Shown: positions 26,680 through 35,924 of the stretch, piece after piece | Numbering within the stretch: position 1 is the stretch's first letter | Layout of the letters: every line of letters begins with the position of its first letter | Source of the DNA: Streptomyces sp. V4I8 | Lineage (GTDB): Bacteria; Actinomycetota; Actinomycetes; Streptomycetales; Streptomycetaceae | DNA length: 64,000 bases | Reading direction: 5' to 3' | Assembly: GCF_041261225.1 (NCBI RefSeq) | Contig: NZ_JBGCCN010000004.1 | Span: 124,001-188,000, forward strand | Program-made: the position numbers and the translations under genes | Notes under the pieces: generated by a model | The model's input: the letters and a program-made list of their open reading frames with translations, nothing else | Database searches by the model: none | What the model was told of the DNA's origin: nothing

Positions 26680-27324
26680 GGCATGGCCTTTCTCATACGG
26701 TGACGCCCGCCTTCCGGAGCGCCTCACACCAAAGGAGGTCCGGAGAGACAAAGGATGACGCCGTGAGACAAATCGAGCGCCCACAAGCCGAGACTCAGAC
26801 ACGCGGCGGCTACGCGTACAAGGCGGCGCGTTGCGCAATCCATCGGGTGGAGTAGGAACACACAGCACAGAGCTGAGAGGGAGATGGTCCGCCGATCCCC
26901 ACTCGGGAAGCCGCCAGAGGCGCAATGCACAGGAGCATCAGATGTACGTTCACAGCCCAGGCATTCGAGAAAGCGCCCTGGTGATGGCTGTCGCAACCTG
27001 AGCAGGGGCTTCGCCGGATCAGAGGGGGCCTGGGCATTGAGGAGGCCTCACCCCTGCCGGGTGCTCTTGGCAGGGAAGTTGGGGGGATCTCCAGGTGGCA
27101 TGGCCGGTCTGAGCCGAGGCCAACAGGGAGATCGACGCTGCGATCAAGCGGGATCTGAGCCGGGGCGGAACTGCTGGCGGCACCTGCGCTGTCGTCGTCC
27201 TGGACCCGGTGCCACACGGTGGCTGATCCCACGCGATGAGTCCTGGTACTGGTGACCGCCGGTCTTCGAGCCTCGAAAGGCCGAGCAACTCATGGCTGTT
27301 ACGGCCAGGCCGCCTCTTTGGCCT
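26680..27324. other. Intergenic region upstream of the exosortase operon
   Basis: No gene is convincing. The frames here overlap in several phases without family signatures. The stretch should contain the promoter of the leftward exosortase operon. The gene to its right, a chaplin-like gene also on the minus strand, ends at 27378. Confidence 0.5.
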
Positions 27325-27352
27325 TCGTCCTGGGGCCTGCGACCCAGGACGA
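27325..27352 (-). terminator. Hairpin terminator of the chaplin-like gene
   Basis: TCGTCCTGGG (27325-27334) pairs exactly with CCCAGGACGA (27343-27352) around an 8-nt loop, 25 bp beyond the stop of the minus-strand chaplin-like gene. Confidence 0.75.
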
Positions 27353-27377
27353 GTTGAGCCGAGGAAGGCCCGCTTCA

Positions 27378-28253
27378 CTACCTGCGGTAAGAAGTCCGAC
27401 GGCGTCGATAGAGAATGACTCCGCCCACCAACAGCGCGGCCGAGGCAGCTGTCGCCGCGAGCACCGCCTCGGTACCCGTGCCTGCCATCACGTTCGCCCC
27501 CGCGGGAGGCGAGAGGGGCTCGGACAGCGGCGAGGCGGCGGTCTGTCGCCCCTGCCCCAGCGATGAGGTCGTGGGGCTATTGGGCTGCGCGGGGGGCGGC
27601 GGAGTCGGTGTAGTGGGAGGTGCGGACGGTGAAGTCGTGGTCGTCGCGGTGTGTCGGCCTTGCCCCAGCAATGAAGACGCAGGGGTAGTGGGTGCCGAAG
27701 GCGACGGGACATTGGGGGTGCTGGGGAGTGATGGCGGCGCAGTCGTTGTCCTGGTGTACCGGTCGTGCCACGTCGAGGAGGTTCTCGTCGGTGCCGTGTG
27801 CCGGTCATGGCCCGGCGATGCGGATGTGGGAGAAGTAGCGCGCGGCTTGGCTGTCGGATTCGCGGGGGGCACAGGCGATGAGGGCCGGTGCGATGTGTGG
27901 TGTCGGCCGTGCTTGGGAGGCAAGGCATGGGAGTTGCCTGCCGGGGGCCTGGTGGATGGCTCCCCAACGCGTACTGGGTGATCGTCCATGATGGCGATCG
28001 GGGACTGCCCAGAGACCTTGTCACAGGAAACCAGGGAACCGCGGGTCTCTGCGGCGAGCGCGTTGACCATGTTGCCACAGACGTCCACTTGCACCTGGAC
28101 CGGAATCTGCACCGTATTGCCCGACAGCACATCGGGCGTCGCCAGCGCGATCTCCTCCGTCGGGGAGTCGGCGTGCGCCTCGCTGCTGTACAGCGACAGG
28201 GCGCCTGTCACGGCGGCCGCCATGACCATTCCCTTGCTCAGGGTGTGTCGCAC
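27378..28253 (-). CDS. Long chaplin-like protein with repeat-rich stalk and wall-sorting tail
   Basis: The 291-aa product starts at GTG 28253 (GGAAG about 9 nt upstream). It has a signal peptide ending SEAHADS and one chaplin domain with VLSGNTVQIPVQVQVDVCGN and a second Cys (LVSC). About 170 residues of P/T/S-rich stalk follow, with a recurring G-x-[DG]-R-[HYQ]-T element (GHDRHT, HDRYT, GQGRHT, GQGRQT). The end is VMAGTG, a hydrophobic helix (EAVLAATAASAALLVGGVIL) and YRRRRTSYRR. Long chaplins (ChpA-C) have two chaplin domains and an LAxTG signal. This one has a single domain, a Pro-rich stalk and the variant MAGTG, so sortase E anchoring is likely but not certain. Confidence 0.85.
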   Translation of the reverse strand: MRHTLSKGMVMAAAVTGALSLYSSEAHADSPTEEIALATPDVLSGNTVQIPVQVQVDVCGNMVNALAAETRGSLVSCDKVSGQSPIAIMDDHPVRVGEPSTRPPAGNSHALPPKHGRHHTSHRPSSPVPPANPTAKPRATSPTSASPGHDRHTAPTRTSSTWHDRYTRTTTAPPSLPSTPNVPSPSAPTTPASSLLGQGRHTATTTTSPSAPPTTPTPPPPAQPNSPTTSSLGQGRQTAASPLSEPLSPPAGANVMAGTGTEAVLAATAASAALLVGGVILYRRRRTSYRR

Positions 28254-28878
28254 TCTCGTTTCTTCCTACTCGAAGAAAGGGATACTGGCCTCAGACCCGA
28301 AGAATGAACGGCTCGTGGCAGCATTCGAGCAGTTGCTCGACGGGCGGTGCGGTGGTCTGATGGCAGTTGGGCGCCAAGCGCCGTCACCTGCCGGGCGGTT
28401 GCACCGACCACGTCATCACACAGGCTTGCCGCCGTGCCGGAGGGGCAAGACGGTTCGTTTCCTGTGCTTCACCTGCTTTCCCTTCCCTATGTCTTTACTG
28501 CCATGGACCGTGACGGCGGAAGCCGAGCGAGCACAGCATGAATCTCTCGCGCCATGGCCTGCGGACTGTAAACGAGGCATGGACGTCTGAAGAAACCACG
28601 ACCTGCCCGCTGCCGGAGAATTCACCCCTGACACTTACGCAGGCTTGACGCAAGGATCCTAAATAGGACGTGCTGATCACATCGATAAAATCAAGTGATC
28701 AGCACTTCCTCTGTAATTCAGGAAAGCTTGAACGGTGGCCTCGTGAGCTGACGCGGCGCACAGCCGCCGAAGTGCCTGCTTCGGCAAGAGCGGAGATAAT
28801 CATCCTGCATCTTGCGGTACAAGACATCGCAGCGTGCCGACAGCTGCTGTGCCTTCCGGCTGCCGCACGCCGAGTTGC
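28254..28878. other. Intergenic region
   Basis: No gene is supported. The frames are short, overlap in several phases and lack recognisable motifs. Promoters for the chaplin-like gene (leftward) and the small Cys-rich gene (rightward) are expected here. Confidence 0.45.
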
Positions 28879-29115
28879 ATGGGAGGGACCGTGCACGAGC
28901 TGTACGCACAGGCAGACGAAACGTCCGTTCGCACACTCATCTGGCATGCGCTCTGCCCTGGGGGCACCCATGTCTCCCTGTGCGGGCTGCACCTCGAACC
29001 ACGGCCTGGCACAGGGGAGGAGGGGAAAGCGGGAGTCCTAGAGGCGCTCGACCGCTACTGCCCTTCTTGCATGGACGCGATACGTGCGGCGATGGCCGCC
29101 GCACACTACAGTTGA
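28879..29115 (+). CDS. Small Cys/His-containing hypothetical protein
   Basis: The 78-aa frame encodes VRTLIWHALCPGGTHVSLCG, later RYCPSCMDAIRAAMAAA. The arrangement H-x-x-C, C-G-x-x and C-P-x-C resembles a small zinc-ribbon-like unit seen in short Streptomyces hypothetical proteins. ATG 28879 is used; GTG 28888 has GGAGG too close (3 nt). It has no signal peptide. Its end overlaps the convergent metalloprotease gene by 10 bp. Function unknown. Confidence 0.5.
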   Translation: MGGTVHELYAQADETSVRTLIWHALCPGGTHVSLCGLHLEPRPGTGEEGKAGVLEALDRYCPSCMDAIRAAMAAAHYS

Positions 29116-29720
29116 TAAAGGCTCTTCACTGCGTTCACCTCGCCATGGCTGGGCGTGACGGGATTGCATGATGTGCCGAACATGAGAACCCTCTTCATTA
29201 CTTCATGACAAGTCCCAGGATTCGCGGGATTGATCCCTCCGGAGGAGTGGTCAAGCCCCAGCGCATGACCGAGTTCATGCGCCACTGTTGCGGTCTTGTC
29301 CTTCTTGCTCACAGTAGGATCGGCAAATGTCGGTCTATCGAGTTTGATCGTTGCTGTAGCAGTGCAACGGGCGTCTGTACACATCTCCACAAGGCTCATT
29401 TCGCCGACCCTGTTACCGGGCAGATCGGTCATGCTGAACTTGATTCCAGGATTAATCGTGCTGAGTTGGAAGAATCCCGGCTGCTCCAGTTCAGTGGCCC
29501 ATCCGGACAAGGCCCGTCGGACGACTTTCTGCACCTTTACGGGAACGTTCGGATCGAAATCGTAGGTTACGGTGGCCGGACTAAGCGTCGCGGGCGTGAC
29601 ATGTTGCCAGGTCGGGAACAGCGTCACGGTAGCTTGACTGGGAGTTGCTGCGGCCAGTTGAAGGGTGACCGCCAACGCCAGGGTGGCAGTGCTTGAAGGA
29701 ATGACATGTCGCTTCTTCAA
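29106..29720 (-). CDS. Secreted matrixin-like zinc metalloprotease
   Basis: TTG 29720 follows AAAGGGAGA and begins a signal peptide (LKKRHVIPSSTATLALAVTL... to SQA). The 204-aa product carries HELGHALGLDHSSGG, the HExxHxxGxxH zinc motif of metzincins (residues about 157-167). Preceding strands (TYDFDPNVPVKVQKVVRRAL; IKLDRP) fit the M10/snapalysin-like fold. Four Cys residues (CTDARC, TCHE, TSCN) suggest two disulfides. There is no obvious cysteine-switch propeptide. It is a small extracellular protease in a region rich in secreted proteins. Confidence 0.88.
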   Translation of the reverse strand: MKKRHVIPSSTATLALAVTLQLAAATPSQATVTLFPTWQHVTPATLSPATVTYDFDPNVPVKVQKVVRRALSGWATELEQPGFFQLSTINPGIKFSMTDLPGNRVGEMSLVEMCTDARCTATATIKLDRPTFADPTVSKKDKTATVAHELGHALGLDHSSGGINPANPGTCHEVMKRVLMFGTSCNPVTPSHGEVNAVKSLYQL

Positions 29721-29846
29721 GGTTCTCCCTTTCTCAAGCGGAGCGATCAAGCGTGACGAACCGTGGTCCGGAGTGGCTTGAAGCAGCGTTCGGCAGTCAA
29801 GAGTGAAAATACGACCAAGTATGATGAGCGATAGCTCCAATACGGT

Positions 29847-29872
29847 GAGTCCCCTCCCGAGGGGAGGGGCTC
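29847..29872 (-). terminator. GC-rich hairpin terminator after the deacetylase gene
   Basis: GAGTCCCCTCCC pairs with GGGGAGGGGCTC around a very short loop, just beyond the stop of the minus-strand deacetylase gene (29884) and upstream of the metalloprotease gene. Confidence 0.7.
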
Positions 29873-29883
29873 CCGCATCGCTT

Positions 29884-31128
29884 TCAGCGACCTACTTGAA
29901 GAAATCTCCTCCAGCCGCCGGGCGGCTTCTGACCGACATTGAGTGTGGCTAACCTGTCGAGAATTTCCGGCTTCTGTACGTCCATCCAGTCCACAAACTG
30001 CCGGAACGAGACGAGGCGGATGTCGGCGCCCTTCTCCCTCTCCCGGGCGATGTGCTTCAGGGCCTGTTCGACGGCGTCCATGTAGATGCCGCCGTTCCAC
30101 TGCTCGAAGTGGTTGCCTATGAACAAGGGTGCACGGTTTGTCTCGTATGCCCGCTTGAATCCCTGGATGTACGCCTGCGCCGACTGCTCACGCCAGCCCG
30201 GGTAGTTGTAGCTGGGCGCCTTCGTGGAGTTCACCGACTGGTTGGCGAGCATGTTGTAGTCCATCGACAGCACCTCGAACGAACGCCCGGGGAAAGGTAT
30301 CTGCTGCAACGGCAGATCCCACAGCCCCTGCTTCTTCACCGGCCACGCCTGACGCCCGCCCGGCGAGGAGGCGTCGTAACGCCACCCGAGCTGACGGGCG
30401 GTGGGCAGCAGGCTGTCCTGACCCAGGAGACAGGGCGTGCGGCCGCCGACGAGCTCCTTGTCGTAGTCGAAGGGCAGGGAGGGCAGATCGGTCCACCCCG
30501 AATTCGTCCGCCACTCCTTGACGAAGGCCTTGGCCTGCTCGATCTCGCTGCGCCACTGCTGTGCGGTCCAGTTGCCGACGGTGCCGGCGCCACCGCAGAA
30601 ATGACCGTTGAAGTGGGTGCCGATCTCATGACCGTCCAGCCACGCCTGACGGACGTGCTTCAGCGTCGCCTTGATGTGCTCGTCCGTGAGGTAGCCGATG
30701 TCGGAGGCACCGCGCGGGTTGTTCGGCGGGTCGTAGAGCCGCTTCTTCGACTCGGGCAGCAGATACAGCCCCGACAGGAAGAACGTCATGTGCGCCCCGT
30801 GCCGCTTGGCGAGTTCCAGGAAGCGCGGGAAGAGGCCGTTGCCGACCTCGCCGGCGCCGTCCCAGGAGAACACGACGAACTGCGGCGGCTCCTGACCCGG
30901 CTCCAGCGGATCTGGCCTGCCCGGCTGGTGCGGCTGCTTACCGGTGTAGGAGGTGGAGCCGTCGCCGATGGGAAGCTCGAGAGGGGCCGTGTGCTCCTTG
31001 CGAGCGTTGCCGGCGCCCGCCGACGCCGTCTCCCTCCGGGGCGAGCCGCATCCGGCGACCCCCACAGCGGCTGCACAACCCACCCCGAGGCCGATCAACC
31101 TCCTCCGGCTGACACTGGCACCTTGCAT
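29884..31128 (-). CDS. Polysaccharide-deacetylase-like Tat lipoprotein
   Basis: The 414-aa protein has a twin-arginine motif (SRRRLIGLG, residues 7-15) and a lipobox VAGC (Cys27), so it is exported folded and lipid-anchored. The NodB-like domain begins at QFVVFSWDGAG (Asp90, the usual metal/catalytic Asp pair reduced to one). GAHMTFFLSG and GHEIGTHFNGHF follow, giving the H-x-x-x-H metal site. FVVFSWD in place of the common TFDDG, and a long insertion with WTDLPSLPFDYDKELVGGR, set it apart from peptidoglycan or chitin deacetylases. It probably removes acetyl groups from a surface polysaccharide. Upstream is a long intergenic region and the tRNA. Confidence 0.85.
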   Translation of the reverse strand: MQGASVSRRRLIGLGVGCAAAVGVAGCGSPRRETASAGAGNARKEHTAPLELPIGDGSTSYTGKQPHQPGRPDPLEPGQEPPQFVVFSWDGAGEVGNGLFPRFLELAKRHGAHMTFFLSGLYLLPESKKRLYDPPNNPRGASDIGYLTDEHIKATLKHVRQAWLDGHEIGTHFNGHFCGGAGTVGNWTAQQWRSEIEQAKAFVKEWRTNSGWTDLPSLPFDYDKELVGGRTPCLLGQDSLLPTARQLGWRYDASSPGGRQAWPVKKQGLWDLPLQQIPFPGRSFEVLSMDYNMLANQSVNSTKAPSYNYPGWREQSAQAYIQGFKRAYETNRAPLFIGNHFEQWNGGIYMDAVEQALKHIAREREKGADIRLVSFRQFVDWMDVQKPEILDRLATLNVGQKPPGGWRRFLQVGR

Positions 31129-31905
31129 TCCATCCCCGTCCTCTTGTCATCTCGCGGGTACACAGACAGACGGCCCAGAGGATGAGGAATTACGCGGGAT
31201 ACGCCGGATGGGGCCTTGAAAGCCGCAGCGCACACCTGGCAAGCGCGACACATGCTGGCAGCCATGCCGCCGCATGGACATGCCGAATGCGGGAGTGTGA
31301 CGACAGCGTTTGACGACGATGACGCCACGATGGGTGAACTTCTGGCGACGCACGGACGTACGTAGGCAACGCGAGACCTCCGAGCCAAAAGAAGGAGCCC
31401 GGGTCAACAATCTGGAGAAGACCGCCCCGTACTGCCCGTGCACTGCATGCCAACGACCGGAGTCTGCGCCCCCTCAACGCGCTGAGCGCACCCTCCCTGT
31501 TGAACAGCACGACAACGCGCTCTGCACCATCCCCCTCGACAGCGTCACCATCTTTGGTGACCGACCCTCGTACGGGCGAGTTCTGAGACGCTCTGAAGTG
31601 AGGGAGAGAAAGGGACGTTGTTCGCGCTGCGACGAGCCCAGTGGTCTGCCAAGGACCCGCCCGTCGGATCGTGCCGTGCATTTTCAGCCAACCTGTGTGC
31701 GCTCCGAACTGTATGAACGGGCCCTACCTGGGGCGGCATTGTGGCCAATAAGGAGTAGCTGTCGACTTATCGGAGAGACCGCCCCAGACAGCTGACACGC
31801 CACCGCATCTCTTATATCCAATCTTCACCAAATCATCCAGTATGCCCCGTAATCAACGCAGTTGTGTGACGCGGCACTCCAAAAGGGGTAATCTGGGCCG
31901 ACGTA
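31129..31905. other. Intergenic region before the tRNA gene
   Basis: About 780 bp with no supported gene. Short overlapping frames exist on both strands without signatures. The last 100 bp (31800-31900) are A/T-richer and should contain the tRNA promoter. Confidence 0.5.
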
Positions 31906-31987
31906 GGGAGTGTGGCGGAACTGGCAGACGCGCCGGATTCAAGTCCCGGTGTCTTCGGGCGTGAGGGTTCGAGTCCCTCCACTCCTA
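31906..31987 (+). tRNA. tRNA-Leu(CAA)
   Basis: The acceptor arms GGGAGTG (31906-31912) and CACTCCT (31980-31986) pair (one G-U), followed by discriminator A31987. The D-arm TGGCGGAACTGGCAGACGC, a long variable arm (TGTCTTCGGGCGT) and T-arm GAGGGTTCGAGTCCCTC are typical of tRNA-Leu. The seven-base anticodon loop TTCAAGT gives anticodon CAA, which reads UUG. The base pair closing the anticodon loop is A-C (unpaired), slightly unusual. CCA is not encoded. Confidence 0.92.
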
Positions 31988-31990
31988 CAA

Positions 31991-32048
31991 CCGCTTCCTG
32001 TAGGGCTGTTCGGCCAGGAGTCCGACTGGACAGCTCTACAGGAAGCGG
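31991..32048 (+). terminator. Long hairpin immediately after tRNA-Leu
   Basis: CCGCTTCCTGTAGGGCTGT (31991-32009) pairs with ACAGCTCTACAGGAAGCGG (32030-32048) with a single mismatch. It starts four bases past the tRNA 3' end and probably terminates its transcript. Confidence 0.8.
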
Positions 32049-32751
32049 AATCGAATCTGTTGAGCAGTCGCCGAGTAGGCGCGGCTCCTCGTTCGATTTT
32101 CGTGGTGAATGGTTGTAGTCACGAGTGCGGCTGCTTTACGCACCCCTTGGCAGACCTTTGATCTACACACCGACACGGCGCATCCGTCTCGGACCCGGTG
32201 TCCCTTACGAGCCTGCGCGATTTTCTGACCAATCTGCATCGCTTCCGAGGCTCAGGTGCGTGCGCTTCTTCTTGAATTTACGTTCGAGCGCGAAAGCCTC
32301 GCTGGAGGGACGTGCAAGATCTGGGGTGAATATTCCACATCCAGAGCATGCGGGACGGCAACAGGAACAGCCGGCGCCGCAGTGAGGGCGAAAATAGGTT
32401 CTTCGCATATGCCCCACGCGATGACCGTGACGGCTCCTCTTGGAGCAGTCAACTTTCGCCCCCAGACCTTATACATACTCCGTCCGGTGCCGGGCACGCT
32501 ACCGGCAGCATGCGCCAGAGTGCACAGTTGCAGGGCCATGCCGCAGTACGATAGGCAAGTGCCGTAATCCGGTTGTCTGAATTTGAAGGAAGGGTCCGCG
32601 CCCTAGCGGCAGGTCCGAGGAAATCTCGAGGGCCGTATGTACTCGATACGGTGAACTTGGTCCGTACCCCGTGGATTGCAGCCCGAGGAGACGTGCCAGC
32701 GCGGTAGGTTGATGTCTACTCAATTTTCCATGCGACTCGCAGGGGGAAACG
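32049..32751. other. Gene-poor stretch downstream of the tRNA
   Basis: No gene is supported. Base composition is lower in G+C than the first 30 kb. No copy of the tRNA 3' end, integrase or excisionase gene is visible here. Confidence 0.45.
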
Positions 32752-33090
32752 TTGGAGAGCACGACGCACCGGGGCCCGGACCGGCGCCCAGGTTTGACAG
32801 CTGGGGAAATTGCCCATCTGTCAGGTGCAGTCACGCGGCCGACGGTTGCTTCGGTAGCGGCAACCGCAGGGGTACCTGGACATACAGTCCGCAGGGGGAT
32901 CTCTCGAGAGAACGGTCAACGCATGGCAACTGCCATGGCTGTAGGACTGTTGACCGAACGGTCTGCAAGGAGCATCGCAGAAGATCCGCAAGCCGTCATC
33001 AGAGCCGCGCAAGAGCTACAGGCCCTGGTCTGGGAGATCATGCGCGCAAGATTTGAAGAGGCGACTGCCGAACGAGCAGCCATCGCCTAG
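32752..33090 (+). CDS. Small protein, possible helix-turn-helix regulator
   Basis: TTG 32752 follows CAGGGGGAAACG. The 112-aa frame contains LTAGEIAHLSGAVTRPTVAS, then VAATAGVPGHTVRRGI, which could form a helix-turn-helix, and ends in an Ala/Glu-rich helix (RAAQELQALVWEIMRARFEE). I do not recognise a family. It lies at the left side of the accessory region, before the ATPase pair, where a regulator would be plausible. Confidence 0.5.
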   Translation: MESTTHRGPDRRPGLTAGEIAHLSGAVTRPTVASVAATAGVPGHTVRRGISRENGQRMATAMAVGLLTERSARSIAEDPQAVIRAAQELQALVWEIMRARFEEATAERAAIA

Positions 33091-33247
33091 CAATGGGAAC
33101 ACCGGCCCGCCGTACCTCGACCAAGAAGCTGCCGGGCCGGTGCCAACAGATAGTCCGTCGGTCGAATAGTTATCCACCGGATGGAGGACCCGTGTTCGAT
33201 TCTGGGCCCCTAAACGATGACGAACGCACTGCAGGGAGAGAATACAC

Positions 33248-33697
33248 ATGTCTGCGGCAATTCGAGGGAACCGACGCGTAAGCCTCAACCTCGTGCCTGC
33301 GGAATGCCCCAGTGGCGGGGACTCCCCACCTGACTTGACAGCGGTTCCGGGGTCCTCCGGTTGGTGGTACGCGATTCCTGCGGGCGGGCTGGGGGGCGGT
33401 GTCTGGAATTGGCTCCGAGATCACAAGAGCCCAGTCCTGTCCTGGTGCCCAGAAGTCCTCGCCAGACTCACCATGCTCGACGCCTACGGCATTTGCCAAA
33501 AGCAATACTATGTCGTCCGGGTCCAGACACAGCTAGCCCTGATTCATGATCAGGACCTGCCGCAGGGCACGGGCTGGGGCCAATTCACCCACGTTGATCT
33601 GTGGGAGGCTCTCTCCTACAAGGATCTCTTGGCCGAAATCGTCCGTGACCAGGCTAAGCGGCTGCCCCAGATCGTTTGCCGGGAGGGCTCCCAGTGA
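33248..33697 (+). CDS. Stand-alone paralogue of the N-terminal domain of the downstream ATPase
   Basis: GGGAGAG precedes ATG 33248. The 149-aa protein contains GSSGWWYAIPAGG, LARLTMLDAYG, QYYVVRVQTQLALI, GTGWGQF and LLAEIVRDQAKRLPQ. The next protein has the matching pattern in the same order: GSAGWCYEAFDDHG, SERLVLIGEDG, RYYTITIGADTLT, ADGWNDF and VLINIITDQGKRLPR. So this is a separate copy of that domain without the ATPase part. Its stop overlaps the next start by GTGA. The function is unknown; a regulatory or structural partner of the ATPase is a reasonable guess. Confidence 0.75.
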   Translation: MSAAIRGNRRVSLNLVPAECPSGGDSPPDLTAVPGSSGWWYAIPAGGLGGGVWNWLRDHKSPVLSWCPEVLARLTMLDAYGICQKQYYVVRVQTQLALIHDQDLPQGTGWGQFTHVDLWEALSYKDLLAEIVRDQAKRLPQIVCREGSQ

Positions 33698-35739
33698 GCG
33701 GTGAAGTCTCTTGGGACCTCAATATGCCAGCGGCATTGAGCACTAGGCATACGCCTGACACCGATCGACAGGAGCTCCTTCGTAGGAGCCGGGAGAGCGT
33801 CGGATGGAAAGGCAGCGCACAGCTCAACCAGCGCAGCGGTACCGCGTTGGAACATGCGCAAGGAGCGCGGGCAGTGCAAGAGATGCGCGACCCCGACGAA
33901 GGACCTCCTGGCCGGCTCGTCATCGGTTCAGCCGGTTGGTGCTACGAAGCCTTCGATGACCACGGCACTGTCTGGAAGGCGAACCGTGGCAAGGGGGGCG
34001 GATGGGATGTCGTCCTGGACTGGGCACCATACGTCTCCGAACGCCTGGTGCTCATCGGTGAAGACGGCAAGTCGGCTGGTCGCTATTACACGATCACCAT
34101 CGGCGCCGACACCCTCACCAAGAGCCTCTCGGACTTGCGTACTGCTGATGGCTGGAACGACTTCAGTGACGACAGCGGTGCAGCCTCGCGAGCTATTCGT
34201 GAGGTCCTGATCAACATCATTACCGATCAGGGCAAGCGGCTGCCCCGCACGCCCGTCGTCGCTCACACCGGATGGCACCATCTGCCCGACGTCGGCTTGA
34301 CCTACGTATACGCGGACGGCCGCACCTATCCCAAGGGGCGCTTCGCTCGGGTCATCGGCGCGCCCGAACCCATCCGAAGGGCTGCTGCCCCACTCGACCG
34401 GACTGCCGACGATGCGGAGTGCCGTCGCGCGGTGCGTGATGTCGCTGACCACGGGTGGGCCTCGTTGATGGCGTTGGCGGTCGGGGCACGATCCATCGCC
34501 TATTCGCTGCGTCCAGTCCCCGCCGCGTTCCTTCTCGACGCAGCTCCCAACTCAGGGAAGACGTCGGCGGCCCACACCGCTCGCAGTCTCCTCCTCACGC
34601 CGCAGCCCCATGCGTGGCCGCCCGTTCCGACCAAGGGCATGAGCAGCACCGCCACAGACATCGAATGCGCGCTCGACTTCGAAGGAGACATGCCGACGCT
34701 GCTCGATGACATCCCCCTCACTCGGGCCTCGTCCTCCGCGCAAGTACGTGAGATGGAAAAGAAGCTTGAGCTAGTCATCCGAGCGGCAGGCAACGCCACA
34801 GAGATCAAGGGCCGACGTAACCGCGACCTGACTGCCAGGCCTGCTAACCGGGTCCGGTCCATCCCCGTGATCGCCGCTCAGATGCTCCCTCCCAACATGC
34901 AGGAGTCCTTGTATCGCCGCTCGGTCGTCGTCTACCTCTCGCGGGACGGCGGCGAGGTCGACTGGCGCTGGTACAAGACTGGAGGTGGCCAAAGCCTCAC
35001 GGTCCCCATCCGGACGATCGGCGACAGGATCATCGCTCACTTGCATGCCTTGAGCGATGCGGACAAGTATCTGGAAGATCTTGAGGAGCAGGCATTCGCC
35101 GAGCTCATTCCCCACGTAGAGGCCGTTCTGCCAGAGCGAGGGGACACGATGGACGGTGTCATCACGGCCGCAGCGGCAATGCTGGCGGGACTGGGTTTGA
35201 TCGCAGCCGTCACGGACATGAGGACCTCCGACCTGATCAGCGTTGTGGCTCCGCCGCTTGCCGGCTCACTGGCCCGGCAAGCGGCAAGGATGGATGCACA
35301 GAGCACTGCTCAGGACGGGATTGCCACAGCTGTCGGTGAGGTCCTGCGCAGGGCCTTCTCTCGCGGACGCCTGCACATCCGAGACGAGAAGGGCATGATC
35401 CGTCCCGCCGTGTCGGGACAGGTCGAGCAGGATCAAGGCCTGACTTCGAAGCGTGACGGAAGCGGATGGGAAGGCAAGGGGCCTGCCGCCTACTGGCTTC
35501 CTCAGCGCGGGCCGGCCCTGGGCATTACGACCAAGAACCTCAACATGCTGCTCAAGGAGAGCGGAGACCGTCGTGTGAACTGCTACGTCGACCGGACACT
35601 GCCCGACGTGCTGCTTCAAGCCGGCGCGATCCTGCGCAACAACAGTCAAAAGGACCGTGTCGCGTCGCATCGCATCCGAGTTGGTGCGGAGAACCTTCGA
35701 CTACTGCTTCTGAAGCCGGACTTGATCTGGGACTTCTAG
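33694..35739 (+). CDS. P-loop ATPase of a plasmid/integrative element (DUF927-like)
   Basis: GTG 33694 overlaps the previous stop (GTGA) and follows GGGAGGG with 7-nt spacing; a frame extends to TTG 33676. The 681-aa protein has an N-terminal domain (residues 70-190) shared with the upstream 149-aa protein. A P-loop ATPase core has Walker A FLLDAAPNSGKTSAAH (around 285) and Walker B PTLLDDIPLT. Later come IPVIAAQMLP and RRSVVVYLSRDGGEVDW. The C-terminal third (GPAAYWLPQRGPALGITTKN) may bind DNA. The overall plan resembles DUF927/D5-like helicase proteins of mobile elements, which act in replication. The name is inferred from layout, not from a secure match. Confidence 0.7.
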   Translation: MSGEVSWDLNMPAALSTRHTPDTDRQELLRRSRESVGWKGSAQLNQRSGTALEHAQGARAVQEMRDPDEGPPGRLVIGSAGWCYEAFDDHGTVWKANRGKGGGWDVVLDWAPYVSERLVLIGEDGKSAGRYYTITIGADTLTKSLSDLRTADGWNDFSDDSGAASRAIREVLINIITDQGKRLPRTPVVAHTGWHHLPDVGLTYVYADGRTYPKGRFARVIGAPEPIRRAAAPLDRTADDAECRRAVRDVADHGWASLMALAVGARSIAYSLRPVPAAFLLDAAPNSGKTSAAHTARSLLLTPQPHAWPPVPTKGMSSTATDIECALDFEGDMPTLLDDIPLTRASSSAQVREMEKKLELVIRAAGNATEIKGRRNRDLTARPANRVRSIPVIAAQMLPPNMQESLYRRSVVVYLSRDGGEVDWRWYKTGGGQSLTVPIRTIGDRIIAHLHALSDADKYLEDLEEQAFAELIPHVEAVLPERGDTMDGVITAAAAMLAGLGLIAAVTDMRTSDLISVVAPPLAGSLARQAARMDAQSTAQDGIATAVGEVLRRAFSRGRLHIRDEKGMIRPAVSGQVEQDQGLTSKRDGSGWEGKGPAAYWLPQRGPALGITTKNLNMLLKESGDRRVNCYVDRTLPDVLLQAGAILRNNSQKDRVASHRIRVGAENLRLLLLKPDLIWDF

Positions 35740-35797
35740 CGGCGGAGGTCGGAACACAGCCGCCCAGCCGCCCAGCCGCCATCGGTGCGTGCCGGAT

Positions 35798-35828
35798 GCC
35801 CGCTGCAGGTCTGACACCTGCAGCGGGC
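35798..35828 (+). terminator. Perfect 13-bp hairpin after the ATPase gene
   Basis: GCCCGCTGCAGGT (35798-35810) pairs exactly with ACCTGCAGCGGGC (35816-35828) around a 5-nt loop, about 60 bp after the stop. Flanking GTGCGTG and CACGCAT can extend the stem. Confidence 0.85.
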
Positions 35829-35924
35829 GACACGCATCCCCTTGCCGACGAGCGGTTGGTCCAGTCGGACCTTGCCTGCCATGGCACTTGATCGAGTGAT
35901 GTGCCCTGGCATGTGTTACTCCTG

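Noticed and set aside
27378..28253. Forward-strand frames (27415-27981 and others) opposite the long chaplin-like gene.
   Set aside because: They mirror the P/T/S-rich stalk as G/V-rich sequence; the chaplin domain and signal peptide are on the minus strand.
31906..32160. Protein-coding frames starting inside the tRNA (31910 and 31912).
   Set aside because: The sequence folds as tRNA-Leu with all arms; the frames have no motifs.
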